From the NCBI RefSeq assembly GCF_019747315.1, contig NZ_JAIEQY010000402.1, forward strand, positions 1 to 39,986: a stretch of DNA of 39,986 nucleotides, in the 5' to 3' direction. This document shows, piece after piece, positions 16,874-25,825 of the stretch. The number at the start of each line of letters is the position of its first letter. Positions within the stretch are counted from its first letter, which is position 1. The notes below the pieces were generated by a model. The model worked only from the letters and a program-made list of their open reading frames with translations. It did no database searches and was not told where the DNA came from. The stretch is from Roseococcus sp. GTDB lineage: Bacteria; Pseudomonadota; Alphaproteobacteria; Acetobacterales; Acetobacteraceae. Position numbers and translations under genes: made by a program.

Positions 16874-18235
16874 TCAAAGCGCCGACAGCATCCACCGCGC
16901 CATCGCCGTCACCCGCGCATCCGCATGCGCCTGGCCGATGAGTTGCGCGCCGAAGGGCATCCCTTCCACCGCCATCACCGGCAGGCTCACGCAGGGCACG
17001 CCCAGCGCCGATGTTGCGGCATTGGCCGCGATGTCGCCGGTCGGGCGCGGATTCTGGGTGTCGTCCGGGTCCCAGAGGGGAGCGATGCCGGGCGCGGCGG
17101 GCGCGATCAGCGCATCCACAACGGGCGCGAGGCGCGCCATGGCCGCGCGCATCTCCTCCCGCATGGCCAGGGCCGCACGGTAATCCTCGGCGGTGATGGC
17201 CTCGGAGGCGCGCAACCGGGCAATGGCGCGGGGGCTGAGGCCGCCCGGGTGATTGGCCTCCAGGTTCAGGAGAGCCCAGCGATTCTCGAAGCCGACGATC
17301 ACGCCGGTGATGGCCTTGCCCTGGGCCGCAATGCGCTCCAGCGCGGCCAGCGCCGGGTGATCGGTCAGCACGGGGATGCCGAGGGCTCGGATGCGTTCCA
17401 GCAGCGCTTCGAAGGCCTCGCGCTCGGCCGGGCGCAGCATGGACCAGGCTTCGGTCTTCAGCAGGCCCAGCGTCTGCGGGCGGACGGGGTGCGGCGGCGC
17501 ATCGGGGCCCATCAGGCCCAGCGTGCCGGGATCACCCCCCGCGCGCTTGGCGATCTCAATGGCGACTTGCCACATATCCTCGATGCTGTTGGCGTGGACG
17601 CCGGCGGTGCTCTGGCTGGAGCCCTGGCGCTCGCCGCGATGAATGCCGCCCTGCGTGGGCTTCAGCGCGACATTCCCGCAGAAGGCGGCGGGGCGGATGA
17701 TGGAACCGCCCACCTGCGTGCCGATGGCGGCCGGCACCATGCCCGCGGCGACGGCAGCGGCCGAGCCGGAAGAAGAGCCGCCCGGCGTGCGGCCATGGTC
17801 CCAGGGGTTCTTGGTCGGGCCGGGCTCGCTCTGGCCGAGCTCGGTGGTGACGGTCTTGCCCAGGATGATGGCGCCGGCCTGCTTCAGCGCCTGGATCATC
17901 GCGGAATCGCGGCGGGGGAAATTCCCGGCATAGGCGGCGCAGCCCATCTGCGTCGGGAAGTCGCGCGTCTCGACCAGGTCCTTGATGCCGATGGGCATGC
18001 CATCAATCGGCGAGAGCGGCGCGCCGGCGGCCCAGCGGGCGGTGCTGTCATCGGCGTGCTGGCGCGCGAAGTCGGGATCGAAGACGACGAAGGCGCGCAG
18101 CTCCTCCTCCTTCGCGGCGATGGTGCCGAGGCAGCGCTCCAGATAGGCGCTGGGCGTGTCATTCCCGGCGCGGAATCCGGCCACGGCGCCGTGCCAGGTG
18201 AGGCCCGCGAAGGTCCTGGGGTGGTAGCTGGGCAT
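16874..18235 (-). CDS. Amidase-signature family enzyme (453 aa)
   Basis: Second amidase of the window and only distantly like the first. Lys85 in PIGIKDLVE, the PGGSSSGSA loop at 151-159, and nucleophile Ser178 in VGGSIIRPA give the full triad; LKPTQGGI follows. The start ATG directly abuts the stop of the upstream dehydratase gene (no bases between), so it is co-transcribed with the dehydratase and SDR. The EEELRAFVVFDPDF N-terminal segment is typical of the family. Substrate unknown; being in a sugar-acid dehydratase operon is unusual for an amidase. Confidence 0.92.
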   Translation of the reverse strand: MPSYHPRTFAGLTWHGAVAGFRAGNDTPSAYLERCLGTIAAKEEELRAFVVFDPDFARQHADDSTARWAAGAPLSPIDGMPIGIKDLVETRDFPTQMGCAAYAGNFPRRDSAMIQALKQAGAIILGKTVTTELGQSEPGPTKNPWDHGRTPGGSSSGSAAAVAAGMVPAAIGTQVGGSIIRPAAFCGNVALKPTQGGIHRGERQGSSQSTAGVHANSIEDMWQVAIEIAKRAGGDPGTLGLMGPDAPPHPVRPQTLGLLKTEAWSMLRPAEREAFEALLERIRALGIPVLTDHPALAALERIAAQGKAITGVIVGFENRWALLNLEANHPGGLSPRAIARLRASEAITAEDYRAALAMREEMRAAMARLAPVVDALIAPAAPGIAPLWDPDDTQNPRPTGDIAANAATSALGVPCVSLPVMAVEGMPFGAQLIGQAHADARVTAMARWMLSAL

Positions 18236-19957
18236 TCAGTGGATCTCCGGCTCAGGGGTGGCTTCGCCGCGCTCCAGGAAGTCGAGGTCGCAGCCGGTAT
18301 CGGCCTGGCCGACGCTGCGCTGATACAGCGCCGTCCAGCCGCGTTGCTGGGGCGCCACGCGCGGTGTCCAGGTGGCGCGGCGGGCGGCGAGTTCGGCCTC
18401 GTCCACGAGGAGGTCGATGCGCCGCGCCGCGACGTCGAGCGAGATCATGTCGCCGTCGCGCACCAAAGCGAGCGGGCCGCCCAGCGCCGCCTCGGGCGCA
18501 ACGTGCAGCACGCAGGTGCCGTAGCTGGTGCCCGACATGCGGGCGTCGGAGACGCGCACCATGTCCCGCACGCCTTGCGCCAGCAGCTTCTTCGGGATGG
18601 GCATCATGCCCCATTCCGGGAAGCCCGGCCCGCCCTGGGGCCCGGCCTGGCGCAGCACGAGGACGCTGTCGGCCGTCACGTTCAGGTTCGGGTCGTCCAG
18701 GCGCGCATCGAGGTCGTTGTAATCCTCAAAGACCACCGCGGGGCCGGTGTGGCGCAGCTTCTCGGGGCTGGCCGCGCTGTGCTTGATGACGGCGCCATCG
18801 GGCGCCAGCGAACCGCGCAGGATCGCGACACCGCCTTCGGGGTAGAAGGGATTGTCGAGGCCGCGGATCACGTCGCGATCATAGACCTCCGCCCCTTCGA
18901 TCTGCGCGCCTAGCGTGCCGTTCACGGTGACCGCATCGAGCGCCAGGTGCGGCGCCAGCGTGGCGAGGAACCCACGGCTGCCGCCCGCATAGAAGAAATC
19001 CTCCATCAGGTGCGTGTCGCCATTGGGCCGCAGGTTGGCGATGAGCGGCACGCGCGCGCTGATGGCGTCGAAGCGCTCCAGATCCATCGCGATGCCCGCA
19101 CGCCGCGCCATGGCGATGAGATGCGGAATGGCGTTGGTCGAACCACCGAAGGCCATGGTGGCTGCCACTGCGTTGTCGAGGCTGCGTTGGTCCAGCAGCT
19201 TCGTGATGGTCAGGTCCTCCCACACCATGCCCACGATGCGCGACCCTGCCGCCGCCGCCATGCGCGGGTGCGCGGAATCCACCGCCGGAATGCTGGCCGC
19301 CCCCGGCAGCGTCAGGCCCATGGCCTCGGCCGCGATGGCCATGGTGCTGGCCGTGCCCGCCGTCATGCAGGTGCCCGCGGAGCGGCTGAGGCCGGCCTCC
19401 ATCTCGTTCCAGTCGGCTTGCGTAATGTTGCCGGCGCGCAGCTCGGAATAATACTTCCAGACATCGCTGCCGGAGCCGAGCTTCTTGCCGCGCCAATTGC
19501 CGCGCAGCATCGGCCCGGCCGGGATGTAGATGGCCGGGATCCCCATGCTGATGGCGCCCATGATCAGCGCGGGGCCCGTCTTGTCGCAGCCGCCCATGAG
19601 CACGAGGCCATCGAGCGGGAGGCTCCGCGCGATCTCCTCGGTCTCCATCGCCAGGAAGTTGCGGTAGAGCATGGTGGAGGGCTTCTGGAACACCTCCGGC
19701 AGCGCCATGGCCGGAATTTCCATCGGCACGCCGCCGGCCTGCCAGACGCCGCGCTTCACATCCTGCGCGCGCTCGCGGAAATGACCGTGGCAATGCATCA
19801 GGTCGGACCAGGTGTTGATGATCCCGATGATCGGCTTGCCGCGGAATTCCGGCTGCCCGAAGCCCAGTTGCATCAGGCGCGAGCGGTGATTCGCGCTGCG
19901 CATGGTCTCGACCCCGAACCAGCGATGGCTGCGGAGATCCTCGGGCTTGAGCGACAT
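18236..19957 (-). CDS. IlvD/Edd family dehydratase, probable sugar-acid dehydratase (573 aa)
   Basis: Iron-sulfur dehydratase that removes water from a dihydroxy acid. The three Cys expected for cluster binding are present: Cys56 in MHCHGHF, Cys124 in GGCDKTGPA and Cys197 in SAGTCMTAG. The MHCHGHF pattern and the length near 575 fit the L-arabinonate/pentonate dehydratase group better than IlvD itself, whose first motif and length differ. AFGGSTNAIPHL and the C-terminal RMSGTSYGTCVLHVAPEA are family hallmarks. It sits second in a tight operon (SDR, dehydratase, amidase), overlapping the SDR stop by one base. Confidence 0.9.
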   Translation of the reverse strand: MSLKPEDLRSHRWFGVETMRSANHRSRLMQLGFGQPEFRGKPIIGIINTWSDLMHCHGHFRERAQDVKRGVWQAGGVPMEIPAMALPEVFQKPSTMLYRNFLAMETEEIARSLPLDGLVLMGGCDKTGPALIMGAISMGIPAIYIPAGPMLRGNWRGKKLGSGSDVWKYYSELRAGNITQADWNEMEAGLSRSAGTCMTAGTASTMAIAAEAMGLTLPGAASIPAVDSAHPRMAAAAGSRIVGMVWEDLTITKLLDQRSLDNAVAATMAFGGSTNAIPHLIAMARRAGIAMDLERFDAISARVPLIANLRPNGDTHLMEDFFYAGGSRGFLATLAPHLALDAVTVNGTLGAQIEGAEVYDRDVIRGLDNPFYPEGGVAILRGSLAPDGAVIKHSAASPEKLRHTGPAVVFEDYNDLDARLDDPNLNVTADSVLVLRQAGPQGGPGFPEWGMMPIPKKLLAQGVRDMVRVSDARMSGTSYGTCVLHVAPEAALGGPLALVRDGDMISLDVAARRIDLLVDEAELAARRATWTPRVAPQQRGWTALYQRSVGQADTGCDLDFLERGEATPEPEIH

Positions 19958-20715
19958 CAGCGCGGCGCCATGCGGAGCGCGCCGTCGAGGCGGATCGTCT
20001 CGCCGTTCAGATAAGCGTTCTCCACAATGGTCATGGCGAGCTTCGCGTATTCATCCGGATTGCCGAGGCGATGCGGGTTCGGCACGCCGGCGGCGAGCGA
20101 GGCCTTCACTGCATCCGGCAGGCGCTGGAGCATGGGCGTGTCGAAAATCCCCGGCGCAATGGTGCAGACGCGGATGCCCTTGCTGGCCAAATCCCGCGCC
20201 GCCACCACCGTCATGCCGATGACGCCCGCCTTGGAGGAGGCATAGGGGATCTGGCCGATCTGCCCCTCGATCCCTGCGATGGAGGCGGTGAGGATGCAGA
20301 CGCCACGCTCGCCCTCCACGGCGTCTGTCTTCGCCATGGCGGCGGCGGCCAGGCGCAGCGCGTTGAAGCTGCCGGTCAGGTTCACGCGGATGATGGCCTC
20401 GTAATGGGCGAGGCTGCCGGGCGTGCCGTCCTTCTCCAGGATGCGCAGCGCACCGCCTCGGCCCGCGCAATGCACCAGCACGCGCACCGGGCCCATCGCC
20501 TCGGCGGCAGCGACGGCGGCGGTCATGCTTGCCTCATCCGCGACATCGGCGACGGCGAAGCCACCGCCCAGCTCGGCGGCCACGGCAGCGCCGGGCGAGG
20601 TGGCGAGGTCCACGATCATCACCTTGGCGCCGGCCGCCGCAAGGCGCTTCGCGCTGGCCAGCCCGAGGCCCGAGGCCCCACCCGTCACGATCGCGACGGC
20701 CCCTTTGACATCCAT
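19957..20715 (-). CDS. SDR family oxidoreductase, 3-hydroxyacyl-CoA dehydrogenase type-2 (HSD17B10)-like (252 aa)
   Basis: Short-chain dehydrogenase with TGGASGLG at 11-18, HCAG at 82-85, Ser145, Tyr158 and Lys162. The run GQIGQIPYASSKAGVIGMT, IAPGIFDTPML and NAYLNGETIRLDGALRM closely follow the mammalian HSD17B10/short-chain 3-hydroxyacyl-CoA dehydrogenase pattern, including the late LNGE-IRLDGA-RM motif. The ATG at 20715 is preceded by GGGAG; a longer in-frame extension upstream is not supported. First gene of the minus-strand operon, divergent from an acyl-CoA synthetase gene. Likely substrate is a short branched or straight 3-hydroxyacyl-CoA. Confidence 0.9.
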   Translation of the reverse strand: MDVKGAVAIVTGGASGLGLASAKRLAAAGAKVMIVDLATSPGAAVAAELGGGFAVADVADEASMTAAVAAAEAMGPVRVLVHCAGRGGALRILEKDGTPGSLAHYEAIIRVNLTGSFNALRLAAAAMAKTDAVEGERGVCILTASIAGIEGQIGQIPYASSKAGVIGMTVVAARDLASKGIRVCTIAPGIFDTPMLQRLPDAVKASLAAGVPNPHRLGNPDEYAKLAMTIVENAYLNGETIRLDGALRMAPR

Positions 20716-20818
20716 GTGCTTTCTCCCTGAGTTCGTGGCCGCAGCGCACCATGCGAGGCGCATTGACGCAACCCATCCGGACGCGGAAGTTTGCGACAAC
20801 AAGGATAGGGAAACGCCG

Positions 20819-22333
20819 ATGCCGCTGTTGGCCCAGAATGCCGCGCGCTGGCCCGAGAAGCTCTGCGCGATCTTCCCGGATACGGACGAATCGCTGAGCT
20901 TCGGCGCGCTCGATGCGGGGGCGAACCAGGTGGCGCATGGGCTCATCGCCCTGGGTCTGGAGCCGGGCGAGGGCGTGGCGCTGCTGCTCGAAAACAGCCC
21001 GGACTTCCTGCTGCTGACCTATGGCGCCAAGCGCGCTGGGCTGATGGTGACGCCGCTCTCCATCCATCTGCGGCCGAATGAGGTGGCGCATGTGCTGCGC
21101 GATTCCGGGGCGCGGCTGCTGGTGGCCTCGGCCGGGCTTGCGCCCCTGGTTCAGGCGCTGGACCTGCGCGAAGTGCCGCATCGCTTCTCATCCGGCGGCG
21201 CCATCCCGGGCTTCACGCCGCTCTCGGCCCTCATGGAAGGGCAGGGGACTGGCTGGCCCGCTGGCGAGCGGCCCTTGGGGCGGGAGTTCCTTTATTCCTC
21301 CGGCACCACGGGGCTACCCAAGGGCATCCGCCGGCCCCTGATCCCCTTCGCGGGCAGGTTCAAGCCCGAATTCGACATGAGCTGGAAGGCGTTCTACGGC
21401 TTCGACGAAACCAGCGTGTACCTCTCGCCCGCCCCGCTCTATCACGCGGCCCCCAACCGCTATGTGCAGCGGACCATGGACCACGGCGGCACGGCCGTGA
21501 TCCTGCGGAAATTCGACGCCGAGCGCTGCCTTTCCATGATCGAGCAGCACCGCATCACCCACAGCCAATGGGTGCCCACCATGTTCGTGCGCCTGCTGGC
21601 TTTGCCCGAGGAGGCGCGCACGCGCTACGACCTCTCCTCGCACCGCAGCGCCATCCACGCGGCCGCACCCTGCCCGGTGCCGGTCAAGCGCGCGATGATC
21701 CAATGGTGGGGCCCGATCATCCGCGAGTATTACGCGGGCAGCGAGGGCATCGGCGTGGTCTTCATCGACAGCGAGACCTGGCTGCAAAAGCCCGGCAGCG
21801 TCGGCCGCCCCGCCTATGGCCGCGTGCATATCCTGGACGAGGAAGGTGCGCCGCTGCCGCCGGGCGAGACCGGTCGCATCTGGTTCGAGGGTGGCGCCAA
21901 ATTCGCCTACCACAATGACCCCGCGAAGACCGCCGCCGCCTATAATGACCAGGGCTGGGCCACCCTGCATGACCTCGGCTGGCTGGACCGGGAGGGCTTC
22001 CTTTTCCTCTCCGACCGGCGCGCCGACCTGATCCTCTCCGGCGGCGTGAACATCTATCCCGCCGAGATCGAAGCGGTGTTGATGACGCATTCGCGCGTGA
22101 ACGAGGTGGCTGTGATCGGCGTGAAGGATGAGGAGTTCGGCGAACGCCCGCGCGCCCTCGTGGTACCGCGGGGCGGCGAGGGGGATGACGTGCTGGTGGA
22201 GGAGCTGATCGCGCTGTGCCGTCGCGAGCTGGCCGGGCCCAAGGTGCCGCGGGCGGTGGAATTCCTGGAGGAATTGCCGCGCAGCGAGGCGGGGAAGCTG
22301 CTGCGACGCGTGTTGAAGGAGAGGTACCTGTAG
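20819..22333 (+). CDS. AMP-dependent acyl-CoA synthetase/ligase (504 aa)
   Basis: ANL-superfamily enzyme that activates a carboxylic acid to its acyl-CoA through an acyl-AMP. The phosphate loop YSSGTTGLPKG is at 159-169, then YYAGSEGIG (A5), GWATLHDLGWLDREGFLFL with SDRRADLILSGG (A7/A8 hinge), NIYPAEIEAVL, and the C-terminal PRSEAGKLLRRVLKE carrying the catalytic Lys (A10). Complete but slightly short in the N-terminal domain. The ATG at 20819 has AGGG-type sequence about 10 bases upstream. It is divergent from the HSD17B10-like SDR (103-base gap), and the two may share one pathway. Acid substrate unknown. Confidence 0.93.
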   Translation: MPLLAQNAARWPEKLCAIFPDTDESLSFGALDAGANQVAHGLIALGLEPGEGVALLLENSPDFLLLTYGAKRAGLMVTPLSIHLRPNEVAHVLRDSGARLLVASAGLAPLVQALDLREVPHRFSSGGAIPGFTPLSALMEGQGTGWPAGERPLGREFLYSSGTTGLPKGIRRPLIPFAGRFKPEFDMSWKAFYGFDETSVYLSPAPLYHAAPNRYVQRTMDHGGTAVILRKFDAERCLSMIEQHRITHSQWVPTMFVRLLALPEEARTRYDLSSHRSAIHAAAPCPVPVKRAMIQWWGPIIREYYAGSEGIGVVFIDSETWLQKPGSVGRPAYGRVHILDEEGAPLPPGETGRIWFEGGAKFAYHNDPAKTAAAYNDQGWATLHDLGWLDREGFLFLSDRRADLILSGGVNIYPAEIEAVLMTHSRVNEVAVIGVKDEEFGERPRALVVPRGGEGDDVLVEELIALCRRELAGPKVPRAVEFLEELPRSEAGKLLRRVLKERYL

Positions 22334-22342
22334 ACGCCAAAC

Positions 22343-22400
22343 AAAAGGGTGTGGGGCCCCAAACTCAGGAAATGGCGCCCCAGCCGCCGGAGGCCCTTTT
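22343..22400. terminator. Possible bidirectional terminator between convergent genes
   Basis: An outer AAAAGGG/CCCTTTT pair (22343-22349 and 22394-22400) encloses an inner TGGGGC/GCCCCA pair (22352-22357 and 22377-22382). Each strand ends its stem in a short T run, as expected of a two-way terminator. It fills the 67-base gap between the synthetase and SDR stops. The stems are interrupted, so this is tentative. Confidence 0.3.
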
Positions 22401-23288
22401 CTACCCTATTCTTTTCGCCTTATCCTCATCATTCCTGGCCTTGATCCGCGCCCTTGCCTCGGCCCATTCGGCATCGCCCCAGGCGGTGTAGTCATTGTAG
22501 TTGCCGGCACCATTGGCCAGCCAGTTCCCGCCATCCAGCGCCACCGTCTGCCCGCTGATCCAGCCCGCGCCATCCGAGAGCAGGAAGGCCGCGAGGTTGC
22601 CGATATCCTCCGGGCTGCCGCCCTTGCGCATCGGGTTGCGTGCGGCCGCCTTGCCAACCGGGTCCTCGGCGCCGGGGCGGATGCGCGCCAGCATCCCCTC
22701 GGTCGGGATCAGGCCGGGCGCGATGCCGTTGAGCCGGATGCCGTAGCGGCCCCATTCCAGCGCGAGGGACTTCGTCATCGCATCCACGCCCGCCTTGCTC
22801 ATGGCCGACGGCACGACGAAGGGCGCGCCCGTCCAGACCCAGGTGACGGTGATGGAGACAACCGCACCCGGCACCCCCACCGCGATCCAGCGCTTGCCCA
22901 GCGCCTGCGTCACATGGAAGGTGCCGTTGAACACGATCTCCGAGACGGCGCGGAAGCCGCGCGGCGAGAGATCCTCGGTGCGGCTGATGAAGTTGCCGGC
23001 CGCGTTGTTGATGAGGTGCGTGGGGCCCAGGCCCGCGTCGAAGCTCGCCTGGATGGCAGCCTCCACGGCGTCGGCGTCCTTGATGTCCACCGCCTGGCAG
23101 CGGGCCTGGCCCGGGTGTTCCGCGTTCATCGCGGCCACCGCCTCCTCCAGCACCGAAGCGCGACGGCCCCAGATCTCGACGGAGGCGCCGAGCGCCAGCA
23201 GATGCTCGGCCATCATCCGGCCGAGCCCGCTGCCGCCGCCGGTGATGAGCACGCGCTTCCCCGCAAACAGGTCCGCCGCGAAGATCAC
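22401..23288 (-). CDS. SDR family oxidoreductase, 2,4-dienoyl-CoA reductase-like (295 aa)
   Basis: SDR of the DECR branch. It has TGGGSGLG at 16-23, NNAAGNF at 94-100, then FVVPSAMSKAGVDAMTKSLALEWGRYGIRLN. As in 2,4-dienoyl-CoA reductases, the usual Tyr of YxxxK is Ser (Ser161, with Lys165); this is normal for that branch and not a defect. IAPGLIPTEGML and the DGGNWL end fit as well. The GTG at 23288 overlaps the upstream receptor gene's stop by 4 bases (GTGA). Likely acts on an unsaturated acyl-CoA; the divergent synthetase at 20819 fits that. Confidence 0.88.
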   Translation of the reverse strand: MIFAADLFAGKRVLITGGGSGLGRMMAEHLLALGASVEIWGRRASVLEEAVAAMNAEHPGQARCQAVDIKDADAVEAAIQASFDAGLGPTHLINNAAGNFISRTEDLSPRGFRAVSEIVFNGTFHVTQALGKRWIAVGVPGAVVSITVTWVWTGAPFVVPSAMSKAGVDAMTKSLALEWGRYGIRLNGIAPGLIPTEGMLARIRPGAEDPVGKAAARNPMRKGGSPEDIGNLAAFLLSDGAGWISGQTVALDGGNWLANGAGNYNDYTAWGDAEWAEARARIKARNDEDKAKRIG

Positions 23289-24259
23289 AGGCCGAGGCCC
23301 AGGCGCTTCACGCGGGCTTCCTCGTAATCGGCCGTGGTCTGGATGAAGCGGGCATAATCGGCGCTGTTGAGATATTCGAGCGGCATGTCGAGCCGCTCCA
23401 GCGTCGCGACATGCGCCGGGTCGTGCAGGGCCACGCGGAAGCCGTCATGCAGGCGGCGGACGATTTCGGGGTCCATGCCCAGCGGGCCGACAATGCCATA
23501 GGGCGAGGTCACGACCATGTCCTGGTAGCCGAGCTCCAGCAGCGTCGGCACGTTGGGCAGCTTGGGTGAGCGGTTGCGCGGCCAGACGTTCAGCGCACGC
23601 AACTGCCCGTCCTGGATCAGCTGCAGCACGCCCGAGCCGGTGCCGGAGGCGTCAATGTGGCCGCCGATCAGGGCGGGCACGGCGTCCCCCTCGCCGCGGA
23701 ATGGAACATGCAGGACCTCGACCCGCTCGCGCGCCGCGAGTTCAATCAGCGTGAGGTGCGGCGTGCCATTGGCGCCGGTGTTGCCGATCTTCACCTCGCC
23801 CGGCCGGCGGCGCGCATCGGCGACGAGGTCGGCCCAGGACTGGTAGGGGCTCGCGGCCCGCACGCAGACCATGAAGAGATAGCCGGTGACATGGATGATG
23901 GGCGTGAAATCGGTGCGCGGGTTGAAGGCCATGCGCTGCATGAAGGGCAGGCGGATGGCGGGCAGGGCGAATTGCGCCAGCGTGTAGCCATCCGGCCGCG
24001 CGTTGCGCATGTTGGCCGCCGGCAGGGTGCCGCCGCCACCGGGCCGGTTCTCGATGATGACCTGCTGGCCCATGGCGCGCGTCGCGGCTTCGGCGAAGCT
24101 GCGCATCTGCACATCGGTGGCTCCGCCGGCGGGGAAGCTGATCTGGATGGTGATGGGGCGGTTGGGGAAGGCCTGGGCGCGGGCGGCGCCCGGCAGTAGG
24201 GCGGGCGTGGCCAGGGCAGGCAGGGCACATGCGCTGGCCAGCAGGCTGCGGCGATTCAT
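23285..24259 (-). CDS. Bug family tripartite tricarboxylate transporter substrate-binding protein (324 aa)
   Basis: Third Bug/TctC receptor. The signal peptide (NRRSLLASACALPALATPAL, and AARA before the cut) is followed by SFPAGGATDVQMR, IENRPGGGGTLPAANMR, RPDGYTLAQF, VPFRGEGDAVPALIGGHID and PNVPTLLELG, a complete set of family motifs. The ATG at 24259 has GGGAGA about 7 bases upstream; an upstream in-frame ATG at 24301 has no such signal. Its stop overlaps the next SDR start by 4 bases, so uptake protein and SDR are produced together. Ligand may be an unsaturated or hydroxylated organic acid (inference). Confidence 0.92.
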   Translation of the reverse strand: MNRRSLLASACALPALATPALLPGAARAQAFPNRPITIQISFPAGGATDVQMRSFAEAATRAMGQQVIIENRPGGGGTLPAANMRNARPDGYTLAQFALPAIRLPFMQRMAFNPRTDFTPIIHVTGYLFMVCVRAASPYQSWADLVADARRRPGEVKIGNTGANGTPHLTLIELAARERVEVLHVPFRGEGDAVPALIGGHIDASGTGSGVLQLIQDGQLRALNVWPRNRSPKLPNVPTLLELGYQDMVVTSPYGIVGPLGMDPEIVRRLHDGFRVALHDPAHVATLERLDMPLEYLNSADYARFIQTTADYEEARVKRLGLGL

Positions 24260-24499
24260 TGTGGCGTCTCCCGGAGGTTTCTTATGTGACATGCGATTCA
24301 TCGCGCATTTCGTGGGGGGATGCCAGGGCGAAGCCGCGCAGCGCCAGGCTTACCCCTGCAGAATTCATGCCGGATGATCGTTTGGGGGCGTGCCTGACGC
24401 CGCGCCGCCAAGGGCGCATGGCAGCCCCGCGCGGGATGTAGCTGAAACTCGGCAGGGGGCCACGCCAAATCCTGGCGGCAATTGGAGGGTTTCGAGCCT

Positions 24500-25825
24500 A
24501 TGGCGCAACGTCAACTGCATCTGGGGGCCTTCATGCGCCCCGTCGTGATCCACACCGGCGGCTGGCGCTATCCCGGCGCCTGGCCGGAGGCGAATTTCAG
24601 CTTCCCGCAGCTCAGACAGCTCATCCAGAAGCTGGAGGAAGGCAAGTTCGACGCCTTCTTCATGGCCGACCACCTGGCGCTGCTGAACATGCCCATCGAG
24701 GCGCTGCGGCGCTCCCACACGGTGACGAGCTTCGACCCGCTGACCCTATTGCCCGCCCTGGCCGCCGTGACCGAGCGCATCGGGCTGATCGCAACCGCCA
24801 GCACCACCTATAACGACCCCTACCACGTGGCGCGGAAATTCGCCTCGCTGGACCATATCTCCAATGGCCGCGCGGGTTGGAACCTCGTCACCACCGCCAA
24901 CCCCGATGCCGCGCAGAATTTCGGCCAGGACGCACACATGGCGCATGGCGAGCGCTACAAGCGCGCGCGCGAATTCTACGATGTGGTGACCGGCCTCTGG
25001 GACAGCTTCGCCGATGACGCCTTCATCCGCGATGCCGAGAGCGGGATCTTCTGGGATCCCGCGCGGATGCATGTGCTGAACCATATGGGCGCGGAGCTCT
25101 CGGTGCGCGGCCCGCTGAACGTGGCACGGCCGGTGCAGGGCTGGCCCGTCATCGTGCAGGCCGGCGCTTCCGATGCGGGGCGGCAGATCGCGGCCGAGAC
25201 GGCGGAGATGGTCTTCGCCGCCGGCGGCCCCATCGCCGAGGCGCGCGCCTTCTACGCCGATGTGAAGTCCCGCGCGGCGGCGTTGGGCCGCAACCCGGAT
25301 CATTTGAAGATCCTGCCCGGCGCCCTGGTCGTCGTCGGCGACACCATGGAGGAGGCGCGCGCCAAGCGCGCCCTGCTGGACAGCCTGGTGCATGACGAAA
25401 GCGCGCTTGGCGCGCTGTCCATCGCGCTGGGCGTGGATGCCCGCGCCTTCGACCCCGACGGCCCGCTGCCCGAAATCCCGGAGACCGAGGCGAGCAAGTC
25501 CGGCCGCGAGCGTGCCATCAACCTGGCCCGGCGCGAGAATCTGACCGTGCGCCAATTGGCGCAGCGGCTGGGCGGCTACGGCGGGGCGGCGATCGTCGGC
25601 ACGCCCGCCAGCATCGCTGATGAGATGCAGGAGTGGCTGGAGACGCGCGCCTGCGACGGCTTCAACATCATGTTCCCCTATGTCCCTGGCGGCCTCGTGG
25701 ATTTCGTCGAGCAGGTGGTGCCCGAATTGCAGCGGCGCGGGCTGTTCCGCAGGGAATACGAGGGCACGACGCTGCGCGAGCATCTGGGCCTGCCGCGCCC
25801 GCCCAACCGCTTCTTTCCCGAATAG
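24500..25825 (+). CDS. LLM-class flavin-dependent monooxygenase, NtaA/SnaA/DszA-like (441 aa)
   Basis: Bacterial luciferase-like monooxygenase of the two-component type that uses reduced flavin from a separate reductase. It begins with the family pattern LHLGAFMRP followed by HTGGWRYPGAWPEA. FDAFFMADHLAL, TASTTYNDPYHVARKFASLDHISNGRAGWNLVTT and the late RACDGFNIMFPYVPGG are characteristic of the nitrilotriacetate, sulfone and pristinamycin monooxygenase group. The ATG at 24500 has GGAGGG at 24484-24489. No flavin reductase is within the window, so the partner must be elsewhere. Substrate unknown. Confidence 0.92.
   Translation: MAQRQLHLGAFMRPVVIHTGGWRYPGAWPEANFSFPQLRQLIQKLEEGKFDAFFMADHLALLNMPIEALRRSHTVTSFDPLTLLPALAAVTERIGLIATASTTYNDPYHVARKFASLDHISNGRAGWNLVTTANPDAAQNFGQDAHMAHGERYKRAREFYDVVTGLWDSFADDAFIRDAESGIFWDPARMHVLNHMGAELSVRGPLNVARPVQGWPVIVQAGASDAGRQIAAETAEMVFAAGGPIAEARAFYADVKSRAAALGRNPDHLKILPGALVVVGDTMEEARAKRALLDSLVHDESALGALSIALGVDARAFDPDGPLPEIPETEASKSGRERAINLARRENLTVRQLAQRLGGYGGAAIVGTPASIADEMQEWLETRACDGFNIMFPYVPGGLVDFVEQVVPELQRRGLFRREYEGTTLREHLGLPRPPNRFFPE

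Noticed and set aside
20763-20791. TTGACG with a possible -10 upstream of the acyl-CoA synthetase
   Set aside because: The sequence at 16-18 bases spacing does not resemble a -10 box.
22401-23288. Loss of the catalytic Tyr in the SDR, considered as a broken active site
   Set aside because: Ser at this position with the downstream Lys is the normal state in 2,4-dienoyl-CoA reductase-type SDRs.
24463-24477. Short hairpin CGCCA-N5-TGGCG just before the monooxygenase ribosome-binding site, considered as a riboswitch element
   Set aside because: Five base pairs only and no conserved riboswitch core was recognised around it.
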